Shown here in pieces: positions 16,689-25,873 of a DNA stretch of 64,000 nucleotides (position 1 is the stretch's first letter; every line of letters begins with the position of its first letter). Made by a program: the position numbers and the translations under genes. The notes beneath the pieces are model-generated. The model worked only from the letters and a program-made list of their open reading frames with translations. It made no database searches and had not been told where the DNA came from. Origin of the DNA: Brevibacterium sediminis (GTDB lineage Bacteria > Actinomycetota > Actinomycetes > Actinomycetales > Brevibacteriaceae); contig NZ_JABKDD010000012.1 of assembly GCF_013623905.1 (NCBI RefSeq), forward strand, positions 1-64,000, given 5' to 3'.

Positions 16689-18473
16689 TTAGTTCTTTTC
16701 GGAGGTGTCCTTGTCCTCGTCCGGCTCGTCCTCGATCTGGAGTTCCGAGGTTTCGAGGCCGAAGATCTCGCCGTCGTACTCGTCGACCGCGGTGGCCACC
16801 GAGGTCTCGAGCACGTGTGCGGCCAGCTGCTCCTGGATGATGAGCGGATCCTTCGACAGGTCCTTCCACACAGCCACGCACAGCAGCAGCATGACGATGA
16901 CGAACGGCAGGGCGGAGACGATCGTGATGTTCTTCAGTCCGTCGAGCGCCTCGGCGGGATCGGAACCTCCCGCCAACAGCATCACCGCAGCCACGGCACC
17001 GGTCGCGGTGCCCCAGAAGATCACGAGGCCCTTGCCGGGCTCCTGCATGCCGTTGGCCGACAGCGTGCCCATGACGATCGATGCGGAGTCCGCACCGGTG
17101 ACGAAGAAGATCGCGATGAGGATGACCGTGACGATCATGAGGATGATCGCGATGAGGTTCGGCAACGGCAGAGCGCCGAGGAGGTCGAACAGAACCGTGT
17201 CCATGTTGATGTCCGGTTCTCCGTCGACGATGCTCGCCAATGCCTTGACCGTGCCCTCGCCGCGTTCAGCGCGTTCCTGGATGCCGATGGCACCGCCGCC
17301 GAAGATCGCGAACCAGATGGTCGAGACGACGGAGGGGACGATGAGCACGCCGGTGACGAACTGACGGACGGTGCGACCGCGCGAGATGCGCGCGATGAAC
17401 AGGCCGACGAAGGGCGACCATGACACCCACCATGCCCAGTAGAAGACCGTCCACGACGACAGCCACTCATTGACACCCTGCCCATCGGCAGCGGTCCGTG
17501 AAGCCAGCTGCGGCAGATCCTGGATGAACGCACCCACCGAGGAGGGGATGACGTTGAGGATGAACAGCGTCGGACCGCCGATGAAGACGATGAGGGCGAC
17601 GATGACGGCGAGCACCATGTTGATGTTCGACAGCCACTGGATGCCCTTCTCCACGCCCGACACCGCCGAGGCGACGAATGCGGCCGTGAGGATCGCGATG
17701 ATGATGACGAGCACCGGTGAAGTGACCTCGGACATGATGCCTGCGGACTCGATGCCGCCGCCGATCTGGATGGCACCCAGACCCAGCGAGCAGGCCGAAC
17801 CGAACAGAGTCGCGAGGATCGCGAGGATGTTGATGACCTTGCCGCCGATTCCATTGACGGCGCGTTCGCCGAACAGCGGGGTGAACATCGACGAGAACAG
17901 CTGCGAGCGTCCCAGACGGAACGAACCGTAAGCCACGCCGAGACCGACGATGGCGTACATCGCCCACGGGTAGAGCGTCCAGTGGAACAGTGTCGTTCCC
18001 ATGGACGTGCCCATCGCCTCGGCAGTGGAGCCGTCGACGGTGTTCGGGGGAGGCGACATGTAGAAGAAGAGAGGCTCGCCGACCGCGGAGAACACGAGTC
18101 CGATGCCCATGCCCGTGGCGAACATCATCGCGATCCACGAGGAGGTCTTGAACTCCGGCTTCTCATCGTCCTTGCCCAGCGGGATCCGTCCGAATCGGCT
18201 GACGGCGACGACGATGACGAAGATCGTGAAGATCGTCGCGGCGATGACGAAGAGCCAGCCGAAGTTGTCCATCACTCCGGTCAGCAGCGTGCCAGCAACA
18301 TTGCCGAGGCTGTCGGGAGAGACGAAGCCCCAGACGACGAATGCGACGGCGAGGATGCCGGCCGCGAAGAAGACCACCTTGTCCAGACCCTCACGTTTGA
18401 AGGGCCGGAGCGCGGTCGTCGGATGCTTCAGGTGCTCGATGAGCTCCTGAGTCTTTGTATGTTCACTGCTCAT
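16689..18473 (-). CDS. BCCT-family osmolyte transporter
   Basis: A 594-aa Na+- or H+-coupled carrier of the betaine/carnitine/choline family with about 12 membrane helices between residues 35 and 530. It has the glycine-rich FATGMGIGLVFSAVGEP segment on helix 3, in which GMGIG is the sodium-coupled betaine-type form, and the family Trp motif FYWAWWVSWSPFVGLF on helix 8 that lines the trimethylammonium pocket. The C-terminal acidic tail (about 560-594) may sense osmolarity, as in BetP. ATG 18473 was chosen because the upstream extension is unlike the family. Betaine or ectoine are likely substrates. Confidence 0.88.
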   Translation of the reverse strand: MSSEHTKTQELIEHLKHPTTALRPFKREGLDKVVFFAAGILAVAFVVWGFVSPDSLGNVAGTLLTGVMDNFGWLFVIAATIFTIFVIVVAVSRFGRIPLGKDDEKPEFKTSSWIAMMFATGMGIGLVFSAVGEPLFFYMSPPPNTVDGSTAEAMGTSMGTTLFHWTLYPWAMYAIVGLGVAYGSFRLGRSQLFSSMFTPLFGERAVNGIGGKVINILAILATLFGSACSLGLGAIQIGGGIESAGIMSEVTSPVLVIIIAILTAAFVASAVSGVEKGIQWLSNINMVLAVIVALIVFIGGPTLFILNVIPSSVGAFIQDLPQLASRTAADGQGVNEWLSSWTVFYWAWWVSWSPFVGLFIARISRGRTVRQFVTGVLIVPSVVSTIWFAIFGGGAIGIQERAERGEGTVKALASIVDGEPDINMDTVLFDLLGALPLPNLIAIILMIVTVILIAIFFVTGADSASIVMGTLSANGMQEPGKGLVIFWGTATGAVAAVMLLAGGSDPAEALDGLKNITIVSALPFVIVMLLLCVAVWKDLSKDPLIIQEQLAAHVLETSVATAVDEYDGEIFGLETSELQIEDEPDEDKDTSEKN

Positions 18474-18722
18474 AGTGATCGGGCCGATCGGGGGCGGGTC
18501 CTCGGTGACACGAATGAGAACGGGCTGCCGCCTCGGCGTTCCTTCCTTGAATGGACTGCATCGGACAGGTGGCCGAAGGGATCCGAGCCGAGTGCACCCG
18601 AACACCTCTCACACATGATCATGACAGACCATGGGCGATGATGGTCGGAATTCCCTCATCTCGGACCACCATCGGTCGCCTTTCGCTGTGCTTCACCGTC
18701 ACACAGGTGCGGTGAATAGTGA
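18474..18722. other. Upstream region of the BCCT gene
   Basis: About 250 bases between the BCCT start and the tRNA terminator hold the BCCT promoter on the minus strand, but I could not place it with confidence. I see no recognisable riboswitch fold and no small gene. One CGCCTCGGCG word is at about 18534. Confidence 0.3.
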
Positions 18723-18750
18723 GGGGCCCTGCCGCGCACGACAGGGCCCC
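18723..18750 (-). terminator. Hairpin downstream of tRNA-Asn
   Basis: GGGGCCCTG and CAGGGCCCC form a 9-bp GC stem with a 10-base loop, starting seven bases after the tRNA 3' end. There is no U tract, so it could be a processing boundary or an actinobacterial U-poor terminator. Confidence 0.45.
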
Positions 18751-18756
18751 TTCCAG

Positions 18757-18829
18757 CTCCCCCGGCTGGGCTCGAACCAGCGACCCTTCGATTAACAGTC
18801 GAATGCTCTGCCAACTGAGCTACGGAGGA
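18757..18829 (-). tRNA. tRNA-Asn (GUU)
   Basis: A 73-nt cloverleaf on the minus strand. Acceptor TCCTCCG pairs with CGGGGGA (one U-G pair), D-arm GCTC/GAGC, anticodon stem TTCGA/TCGAA around CTGTTAA with anticodon GTT, and T-arm GCTGG/CCAGC around TTCGAGC. The discriminator is G and CCA is not encoded. It stands divergently in front of smc. Confidence 0.95.
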
Positions 18830-18900
18830 AAACGGCGCAGTCGTCTACGCACGAGGAGAAACTCTACCAAAAGATTCGGGATCTCGCCGCCGCCTGCGGA

Positions 18901-18906
18901 TATGCT
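18901..18906 (+). promoter_or_regulatory. Possible smc -10 box
   Basis: TATGCT lies 10 bases before the chosen smc ATG, so the transcript would have a very short leader. No good -35 box is visible. Confidence 0.35.
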
Positions 18907-18916
18907 GGTGCCCAAT

Positions 18917-21900
18917 ATGCATCTCAAAAGCCTGACACTGCGGGGATTCAAGTCCTTCGCCTCGGCGACGACCCTTCGATTCGAGCCGGGAATCACCTGC
19001 GTCGTCGGACCGAACGGCTCGGGCAAGTCCAATGTCGTCGACGCCCTGTCCTGGGTGATGGGCGAACAGGGTGCGAAGAATCTGCGCGGCGGAAAGATGG
19101 ACGACGTCATCTTCGCCGGAACCTCGAAACGTCAGGCCCTGGGACGCGCCGAGGTGACTCTGACCATCGACAACACCGACGGAGCCATCCCCGTCGACTA
19201 CACCGAGGTGACCATCTCGCGGACCCTGTTCCGCACCGGCGGATCCGAATACGCCGTCAACGGGGCACCGGCGAGGCTGCTCGACATCCAAGAGCTGCTC
19301 AACGATTCCGGCCTGGGCAAGGAGATGCACGTCATCGTCGGTCAGGGCCGTCTCGACGCGATCCTCCATGCCGACCCGCTGGAGAGGCGCAGCTTCATCG
19401 AAGAGGCCGCCGGGGTGCTCAAGCACCGACGTCGCAAGGACAAAGCGGTCCGCAAACTCACCGGACTGCAGACGAATCTCGACCGGCTCACCGATCTGCG
19501 CACCGAACTCAACCGGCAGCTGGGGCCCTTGGGACGGCAGGCCGAAGCCGCCGCGAAGGCAGCGACCGTGCAGGCGACGCTGCGTGACGCCACCGCCAGG
19601 CTGCTCGCCGACGACGCCGTGCGGATGCAGTCCTCCCTGGCCTCGACGAGCGAGGGCGAAGACCACAGCGACCGCATCGCCGAACTCGACCACCGCCGCA
19701 CCCGCGCCGAGGCGCGCCTGTCGGAGATCGAAGCCCGGCTGTCCGAACTCGACAGCGAACTCGAAGTCCAACGCACCGCCGAATCGCGGACACAGACGCA
19801 GGTCGTGCGCGCCCAAGGACTGAGCCAACGTGCCGCGGACAAGCGCTCCCACCTGCTCTCGGAGGTCACGAGCCTCGGGCAGAGGGAAGCGAAGTCACCC
19901 GAAGAGCTGCGCGCCCAGGCCGAACGCAACCGTTCCGAACTCACCGACGCCGAGGCGGCCGTGACCGAGAAGACGAACGCACTCGAGGCCAGCCAGCAGC
20001 GGAAGGAAGAGCTCACCCAAGCCCTGCGCGCCGCCGAAGACGAGGTCAAGGCAGCACAGATTGCCATCACCGAAGCGGTGAAGAACCGCTCGGCGCTGCA
20101 GTCGAAGCAGACCCAGGCGGCCGAGCGGATCACCGACCTCAAATCCCGAATCGAAGCCAACCGCGCGGAGATCGACACCGTCACCGCCCGCATCGCCGAA
20201 CGCAGCAGGGAACTCGAAACCGCCGAGACCGGCGTCGAGGACGTCGAAGCCGGTGAGACCGAACTCGACTCCGCGTACGAGGCGGCGCAGGAGAGCCTCG
20301 AGAAGCTGGAGACCGAACGCACTGAGCTGCAGGAGCAGCGGGCGCAGGTCGCGTCCGAACTGTCATCGGCGAAGGCGCGCGCGGAAGCCCTGGCGTTGGG
20401 CACCGCCCTGGAAGCCGACCTCGAAGACATCGTCAATGCGGACCTGCCGGGAGTGCGCACGGCCGTGACAGAAAGACTGAGTGTCGACCATGGGTTCGAA
20501 ATGGCCGCGGCAGCGGCCCTGTCGACGACGGTCTCCGGTGTCATCGTCGATGACAGCGCAGCGGCGCTGGCAGTGCTCGACCACCTCGGAGAGGACACGA
20601 ACGTGTCACTGACGATTCCCGCCGGAGTCGAACCAGCAGCAGGGAAGGGTGGTGGGACCACCCTTGACGCTCTGCCGGAGCTGCCTGCGTCAGAAGGCCT
20701 GCGATGGCTCTCCGATGTCGTCGACAGCGACGTCCCCGAACTGCGTGCTCTGCTGGCCCGGGCGCTGCACGGTGTCGTCTGCGTCCCCGATGCGCGCACC
20801 GGAATCGAACTGACCGCGGCCCGGCCCGAACTCACCGCTGTCACCGTCCACGGTGAAGTGCTCACCGCGACCCGCATCAGCCGGGCCCGCACCGCCTCGG
20901 GCACACGGCTGGCCTCACAGACCGCGCTCGAGGACACCCATTCCCTCATCGCCGAACTCGACGACCGGGCGAGGAAGCTCGACGCCTCCTTGACCGAACT
21001 CGAACCCCGCCTGACCGCCGCACGTGAGGAATCAGCCGCAGCCCTCGATGCTCTCCACTCCTCGGATGCGAAGATCATGGCCGCGGCCGAAGAGGTCTCG
21101 CGCATCACCGGTGAGATCGGTGTGGCTCGCACTCGCCTGCAGCGCGCGCAGGAGAACGCGACCGAACTCGAATCCCGCCTCGCCGCCGCCGAACGGGACT
21201 CTCAATCGGCCGCGGCAGCACTGGCCGGAGCCGCCGAGGTCGACGAAGTCGTCGATACCGCCGCCCGGGATGAACTCAGCGCACAGGTCGCCCAAGCTTC
21301 GGAAGACCTCGTCGAAGCCCGCATCAGTCACCGGTCGGCTGCCGACCGGGCCCGGTTCCTCAGCGACCGGGTGGACTCCCTCCTGCGGGCGGCGAAGGCC
21401 GAGGAAGCGGCGCGGGAGCAGACGCAGCGCACTATCGCGAAGAAGAAGCGGGCGGCAGCCTCGGTGCAGCTCATCGCCGAAACCGCGGCCGAAGCCGCGG
21501 AGCTCGCCGCCTCAACGGTGGCCGAACTCGGTGAGGCGATCCAGGTTCTCGTCGATGAACGCGGCGGTCTGCGCGAAGAGAAGGGCCGCCTAGGCGAGGA
21601 ATTGGGATCGACGCGAACCCAGCTGCAGAAGCTCAAGGACGCCGCGGCCGAAGCCGAACTCGCGAAGGAGCGTTTCCGACTTCGGCTCGAGGAGATCGCG
21701 CACCGATCGGAGGAGGAGACGGGGTTGGGAATCGACCGCCTCATCGACGAATTCGGGCCGCATCTGCCCGTTCCGTCGTTCGAGGAGGACGTCGAGGACC
21801 GGCCGTATGTGCGCGCGGAAGTGGAGAAGCGGCAGAAGCAGGCGGCGTCGCAGCTCAAGCGCATCGGCACGGTCAATCCGCTCGCGCTCGAGGAGTATGA

Positions 21901-22456
21901 GGCGCTGAAGGAGCGGCATCAGTTCCTCGAGAAGCAGATCGCGGACATCGAATCCTCGCGCAAGGACCTCATGCAGCTCGTCGAGGAGGTCGACCGGCAC
22001 GTCGAACGCGTCTTCGCCGAAGCCTATGCGGATACGGCGCGGGAGTTCGAGGACATCTTCTCCCGTCTCTTCCCCGGCGGTGAGGGCGCCTTGAGCCTGA
22101 CCGATCCGAACGATATGCTCACCACCGGCGTCGACGTGCACGCCCGCCCGGCCGGCAAGAAGGTCAAACGTCTGTCTCTGCTCTCCGGAGGCGAGCGGTC
22201 GCTGGTGGCCGTGGCCATGCTGGTCGCGATCTTCAAGGCCCGGCCGAGCCCGTTCTACGTCATGGACGAGGTCGAAGCGGCCCTCGACGATCTCAACCTC
22301 TCGCGCCTGCTCACGGTGTTCAAGGAGCTGCAGGACTCCTCGCAGCTCATCGTCATCACCCACCAGAAGCGGACGATGGAGATCGCCGATGCCCTCTACG
22401 GAGTGACGATGCACGGCGACGGGGTGTCGAAAGTCATATCGCAGCGGATTCCGTGA
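18917..22456 (+). CDS. smc: Chromosome segregation protein SMC
   Basis: SMC is the ATPase of condensin, which with ScpA/ScpB compacts and segregates the chromosome. The 1179-aa protein has Walker A GPNGSGKS (residues 31-38), two long coiled-coil arms (about 165-500 and 670-1000), a hinge domain (about 510-660, with the conserved Gly-rich dimer surface), the ABC signature LSGGERSL and Walker B FYVMDEVEAALDD near the C-terminus. I chose ATG 18917 because it gives the canonical MHLKSLTLRGFKSF start; an in-frame ATG at 18902 is possible. The gene is preceded by divergent tRNA-Asn and followed by a small membrane protein and ftsY. Confidence 0.96.
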   Translation: MHLKSLTLRGFKSFASATTLRFEPGITCVVGPNGSGKSNVVDALSWVMGEQGAKNLRGGKMDDVIFAGTSKRQALGRAEVTLTIDNTDGAIPVDYTEVTISRTLFRTGGSEYAVNGAPARLLDIQELLNDSGLGKEMHVIVGQGRLDAILHADPLERRSFIEEAAGVLKHRRRKDKAVRKLTGLQTNLDRLTDLRTELNRQLGPLGRQAEAAAKAATVQATLRDATARLLADDAVRMQSSLASTSEGEDHSDRIAELDHRRTRAEARLSEIEARLSELDSELEVQRTAESRTQTQVVRAQGLSQRAADKRSHLLSEVTSLGQREAKSPEELRAQAERNRSELTDAEAAVTEKTNALEASQQRKEELTQALRAAEDEVKAAQIAITEAVKNRSALQSKQTQAAERITDLKSRIEANRAEIDTVTARIAERSRELETAETGVEDVEAGETELDSAYEAAQESLEKLETERTELQEQRAQVASELSSAKARAEALALGTALEADLEDIVNADLPGVRTAVTERLSVDHGFEMAAAAALSTTVSGVIVDDSAAALAVLDHLGEDTNVSLTIPAGVEPAAGKGGGTTLDALPELPASEGLRWLSDVVDSDVPELRALLARALHGVVCVPDARTGIELTAARPELTAVTVHGEVLTATRISRARTASGTRLASQTALEDTHSLIAELDDRARKLDASLTELEPRLTAAREESAAALDALHSSDAKIMAAAEEVSRITGEIGVARTRLQRAQENATELESRLAAAERDSQSAAAALAGAAEVDEVVDTAARDELSAQVAQASEDLVEARISHRSAADRARFLSDRVDSLLRAAKAEEAAREQTQRTIAKKKRAAASVQLIAETAAEAAELAASTVAELGEAIQVLVDERGGLREEKGRLGEELGSTRTQLQKLKDAAAEAELAKERFRLRLEEIAHRSEEETGLGIDRLIDEFGPHLPVPSFEEDVEDRPYVRAEVEKRQKQAASQLKRIGTVNPLALEEYEALKERHQFLEKQIADIESSRKDLMQLVEEVDRHVERVFAEAYADTAREFEDIFSRLFPGGEGALSLTDPNDMLTTGVDVHARPAGKKVKRLSLLSGGERSLVAVAMLVAIFKARPSPFYVMDEVEAALDDLNLSRLLTVFKELQDSSQLIVITHQKRTMEIADALYGVTMHGDGVSKVISQRIP

Positions 22457-22656
22457 TCGGCAGTCCGCTCTTCGGCCGGCGCGCCCGAGGTGGCAGGCCC
22501 GCCGCTGGGGCACAAGGCCGTTTGACGGTGATGCCCAGGACAGTCCCAGGGAATTTTGCAACTGCCGTACGGCGGGCGAGCACAATAGTCGTGGCCGGGG
22601 ACTATAGACTTGGGCCGAGACACAGGTATTCGAAGAATGTGAGGAGCGGGACGTCC

Positions 22657-22698
22657 ATGGCCGAGGCTGCTGTACTGCGAGGTGGCTCGAGGGCATGA
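22657..22698 (+). CDS. Putative 13-residue leader peptide
   Basis: A 13-codon frame starting at ATG 22657 has a strong GAGGAG ribosome site upstream and ends in TGA overlapping the ATG of the next gene (ATGA at 22695-22698). A TATAGACT -10-like sequence lies at about 22600. Such an arrangement usually serves translational coupling. The peptide itself (MAEAAVLRGGSRA) resembles nothing I recognise. Confidence 0.35.
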   Translation: MAEAAVLRGGSRA

Positions 22699-23096
22699 AT
22701 TCGGTACTTGTCGTCATCGTCGGACTTGCGATCTCCTTCGCCCTGGCACTCGTCGTCGTCCTTCTCGTGGCTCTGCCCGGCCTGCGCGCCGAAGGACGCC
22801 TGCGATACTCCTCCGACGTGCAGCGATTCCGTCTGCCGCCCGAGTGGACCGGCTACGACGACGAAGTCCACGAATTCTTCGGCCACGATGACGGCACCTC
22901 GCACCTGGCGACCAGGGAACAGGCGGCGGTGACCGCGATCCGCGACCACTCCTATGTGCTCCGGCCACAGCCCCGACGCCATGCCGCGCCCTCGCTCATC
23001 ACGGTCCGCCCGCGCACCCGCCACTGGAAGATCCCCGAGTCGGGAACAGGGTGGAAGACCACCGCCGGGCTGCTCTTCGGCAGCCGCGGTTCCTGA
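22695..23096 (+). CDS. Small single-pass membrane protein, unknown function
   Basis: A 133-aa protein with one N-terminal membrane helix (about residues 4-28) and a soluble remainder rich in Arg, His and Glu. A motif YSSDVQRFRLPPEWTGYDDE follows the helix. I do not recognise a family. It lies between smc and ftsY, in the same direction, 162 bases before ftsY. Its ATG overlaps the stop of a 13-codon leader frame. Proximity to SMC and the SRP receptor is suggestive of envelope function but not proof. Confidence 0.55.
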   Translation: MNSVLVVIVGLAISFALALVVVLLVALPGLRAEGRLRYSSDVQRFRLPPEWTGYDDEVHEFFGHDDGTSHLATREQAAVTAIRDHSYVLRPQPRRHAAPSLITVRPRTRHWKIPESGTGWKTTAGLLFGSRGS

Positions 23097-23257
23097 CCTT
23101 AAGACCCATGCGGCCTCGAGCGGTCGAGGCCCGCGACAATGGAAACCGCGCCGACTGATTCCGGCGCGCTCACCGACACACTGACACCACCGGAAGAGTC
23201 CGGGAACTCGAGTGCCGGCGGCCCGAACGGCGGCACTCAAAGGAGGACGGAAGAACC

Positions 23258-24400
23258 ATGGATCAGCCGATCATCTTGCTCATCGTCGCAGCGATCGTGT
23301 TCGCTCTCGTCGTCGGCGTGGGTATCTCGCTGCGCGTCAATGCGCGTAAGAAGGGCCTCGATGACAGGCGCGGCATCGATGCGGAGGTCACCGGTGAGCT
23401 GAGCATCGATGACGTCGCCGAGGCGGTCGAGAAGGACAAAGCCGAAGCGCGCGGTTCCGAGGTCCCCACCGAACCGGCCAGCCGCCTCGTCCGCCTGCGT
23501 GAACGCCTGGCGAAGTCGAACAGCGGGCTCGGACGCGGACTGCTCAACCTCCTCTCCCGTGACAACCTCGACGAGTCCGCATGGGAGGAGATCGAGGATA
23601 CGCTCATCCTCGCCGACGTCGGCGTCGAACCGACGACCGAACTCGTCGACCGCCTGCGCGAACGCGTCAAGGTGCTCGGCACCCGGGATCCCGAAGAGGT
23701 CCGCGGGCTGCTGCGCGAAGAGCTCATCAAACTCGTCGATCCGACGATGGACCGCTCGCTCGCCGATACCGGCAAGGACGGTGACCCCTCCGTCATCCTC
23801 GTCGTCGGGGTCAACGGTGCCGGGAAGACGACGACGGTGGGCAAGATCGCCCGCGTGCTCGTCGCCGAGGACAAGTCCGTGCTGCTCGGCGCCGCGGACA
23901 CCTTCCGCGCCGCCGCGGCCGAACAGCTGGCCACATGGGGTGAACGCGTCGGCGTCGAAACCGTGCGCAAGGAAGAAGGTGCCGACCCCGCCTCGGTGGC
24001 CTACTCGGCCGTCGAGAAGGGACAGGCCGACGGTTCCGACGTCGTCCTCATCGACACCGCCGGACGTCTGCAGAACAAACGCGGACTCATGGACGAACTC
24101 GGCAAGGTCAAGCGCGTAGCCACCCGACCGCTGGGGGAGGGCCACGAGATCGACGAAGTGCTCCTCGTCCTCGACGCGACCACCGGCCAGAACGGCATGC
24201 AGCAGGCGAAGGTCTTCGCCGAGGCGGTCGACATCACCGGGATCGTGCTCACCAAGCTCGACGGCACCGCGAAGGGCGGAATCGTCGTCGCCGTCCAGCG
24301 TGAACTCGGGGTGCCGGTCAAGCTCATCGGCCTCGGCGAAGGCGCGGACGACCTGGCGCCGTTCACCGCCGAAGGGTTCGTCGACGCACTGCTCGACTGA
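23258..24400 (+). CDS. ftsY: Signal recognition particle receptor FtsY
   Basis: FtsY docks SRP-ribosome complexes at the membrane and with Ffh forms a reciprocal GTPase pair. The 380-aa protein has an N-terminal membrane helix (about residues 5-25), an acidic linker, the NG domain beginning near residue 85 with the four-helix N bundle, G1 GVNGAGKTTTVGKIA, the insertion-box DTFRAAAAEQL, G3 DTAGRLQNK and G4 TKLDGTAKGG. A direct membrane anchor is usual for actinobacterial FtsY. A good terminator follows 30 bases after the stop. Confidence 0.95.
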   Translation: MDQPIILLIVAAIVFALVVGVGISLRVNARKKGLDDRRGIDAEVTGELSIDDVAEAVEKDKAEARGSEVPTEPASRLVRLRERLAKSNSGLGRGLLNLLSRDNLDESAWEEIEDTLILADVGVEPTTELVDRLRERVKVLGTRDPEEVRGLLREELIKLVDPTMDRSLADTGKDGDPSVILVVGVNGAGKTTTVGKIARVLVAEDKSVLLGAADTFRAAAAEQLATWGERVGVETVRKEEGADPASVAYSAVEKGQADGSDVVLIDTAGRLQNKRGLMDELGKVKRVATRPLGEGHEIDEVLLVLDATTGQNGMQQAKVFAEAVDITGIVLTKLDGTAKGGIVVAVQRELGVPVKLIGLGEGADDLAPFTAEGFVDALLD

Positions 24401-24430
24401 TTTCGCACACCGAATCTGCGGATGGATTCT

Positions 24431-24472
24431 GCCGGGTCTCACCCTTGTGAATGCTGGGTGAGACCCGGCTTG
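24431..24472 (+). terminator. Terminator after ftsY
   Basis: GCCGGGTCTCACCC (24431-24444) and GGGTGAGACCCGGC (24456-24469) form a perfect 14-bp stem with an 11-base loop, followed by TTGTCAT. It separates ftsY from the ammonium transporter. Confidence 0.8.
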
Positions 24473-24574
24473 TCATAATCACGAAACATAGCCGAATCAT
24501 CACTGTGACATGCGTCATGGAAACTGTCTCTGCGCGGTTCGATCCGGAACCGGCTTCGACAGATGAGAGACGAC

Positions 24575-25795
24575 ATGGAACTCGATGCAGTGAACGTATG
24601 GATGATGGTCGCGGCAGGGCTGGTCCTGCTCATGACCCCCGGGGTGGCGTTCTTCTACGGCGGGATGACGCGAATCACCTCGGCGATCAACATGATGATG
24701 ATGGTCTTCTCCGCAATGGCCGTCGGTGGGCTCGTCTGGGTGCTCTACGGATACGGACTGAGCTCGGGTGATTCGATCGCCGGGCTCGTCGGTAATCCGC
24801 TGTCCCAGCTCGGACTCACCGGTGCCGTCGCCGACGACCCCGCCTCGCTGATCTCGATCGGCTACGGTTCGACGTTCGCGATGATCGCGATCGCACTCAT
24901 CGCCGGTGCCGTCGCCGACCGAGCGAAATTCTCCACCTGGCTGGTCTTCTCGGCCGCTTGGGTGACGCTCGTGTACTGCCCGCTGGCGTTCATGGTCTGG
25001 GGCGACGGACTGCTCAGCGAATCCGGAGCGATCGGCAGCCTGTTCGGGCCCGCCATCGACTTCGCCGGCGGCACCGTCGTTCATATCAATGCCGGCATCT
25101 CCGCACTCGTCCTCGTCGTCGTCATGGGTCGCCGCGCCCGCTTCTCGACCCCGCACAAGCCGCACAACATTCCGATCACCGTGCTCGGTGCGGCTCTGCT
25201 GTGGTTCGGTTGGTTCGGCTTCAACGGCGGTGCCGCCTCGACGATCGAACAGGGCGGACTCATCTGGATCAACACCCTGGCCGCTCCGGCCGCCGGCATG
25301 ATCACCTGGATCATGATCGAACGGCTGCGGGCCTCGCGACCGTCCAGCATCGGCAGCGTCTCGGGTGCGATCGCCGGCCTCGTTGCGATCACCCCGGCGT
25401 GCGCCAACGTCGATCCCTACGCCGCCGTGCTCATCGGCATCGCCGCAGGAGCGGGAGCGATCTTCGCCGTCGAAGCGAAGAACCGCCTGCGCTACGACGA
25501 TGCGCTCGATGTGGTGGCCGTCCACCTCGTCGCGGGAATCATCGGCACCGTGATGATCGGCTTCTTCGCCTTCCCCCACGAGGACGGACCGGCTGGTCTC
25601 TTCTACGGCGGCGGACTCGAACTGCTCATCGCACAGGTGCTCGCCTGCCTCGTGGCCATCGTCTTCGCCGGACTCGTCACGCTGGCCATCTCGCTGGTGC
25701 TGCGGCAGACGATGGGGTTGCGGATCGACCCGCGCGAGGAGCTCGAGGGCATCGACACCTACGAGCACGCGGAGCAGGCCTACTCCTTCCGGTGA
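24575..25795 (+). CDS. amt: Ammonium transporter (Amt family)
   Basis: A 406-aa trimeric ammonium channel with 11 membrane helices. The N-terminal LMTPGVAFFYGGM, the signature DFAGGTVVHINAG with the first pore His, and the later DVVAVHLVAGIIG with the second pore His are all present. ATG 24575 has GAGA upstream and gives the family start; an in-frame ATG at 24563 is possible. In many actinobacteria amt is followed by glnB and glnD between ftsY and ffh; here neither PII gene is present and a 410-bp noncoding stretch follows. Confidence 0.93.
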   Translation: MELDAVNVWMMVAAGLVLLMTPGVAFFYGGMTRITSAINMMMMVFSAMAVGGLVWVLYGYGLSSGDSIAGLVGNPLSQLGLTGAVADDPASLISIGYGSTFAMIAIALIAGAVADRAKFSTWLVFSAAWVTLVYCPLAFMVWGDGLLSESGAIGSLFGPAIDFAGGTVVHINAGISALVLVVVMGRRARFSTPHKPHNIPITVLGAALLWFGWFGFNGGAASTIEQGGLIWINTLAAPAAGMITWIMIERLRASRPSSIGSVSGAIAGLVAITPACANVDPYAAVLIGIAAGAGAIFAVEAKNRLRYDDALDVVAVHLVAGIIGTVMIGFFAFPHEDGPAGLFYGGGLELLIAQVLACLVAIVFAGLVTLAISLVLRQTMGLRIDPREELEGIDTYEHAEQAYSFR

Positions 25796-25804
25796 TCCAC
25801 GGCC

Positions 25805-25832
25805 GCCGGCGCCGGCTTCCCCGGTCGCCGGC
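25805..25832 (+). terminator. Probable terminator hairpin after amt
   Basis: GCCGGCGCCGG and CCGGTCGCCGGC pair with a single bulged base around a short C-rich loop, ten bases after the amt stop. No U tract is present. Confidence 0.4.
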
Positions 25833-25873
25833 CGCGGTCGGCTGAATTTCGGCCATCACCTCTGCGGCGAGCA

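Noticed and set aside
18474..18722. Riboswitch (for example ydaO/c-di-AMP type) upstream of the osmolyte carrier
   Set aside because: I could not find the conserved core sequences or a matching fold by eye.
18757..18829. tRNA-Asn as an attachment site of an integrative element
   Set aside because: No integrase is in the window and no repeat of the tRNA 3' end is visible at the far edge of the accessory block; kept only as a weak note.
22453..22656. An 81-codon frame starting on the smc stop codon
   Set aside because: Only its last 13 codons have a ribosome site and coupling to the next gene; the earlier part is Arg-rich with no support.
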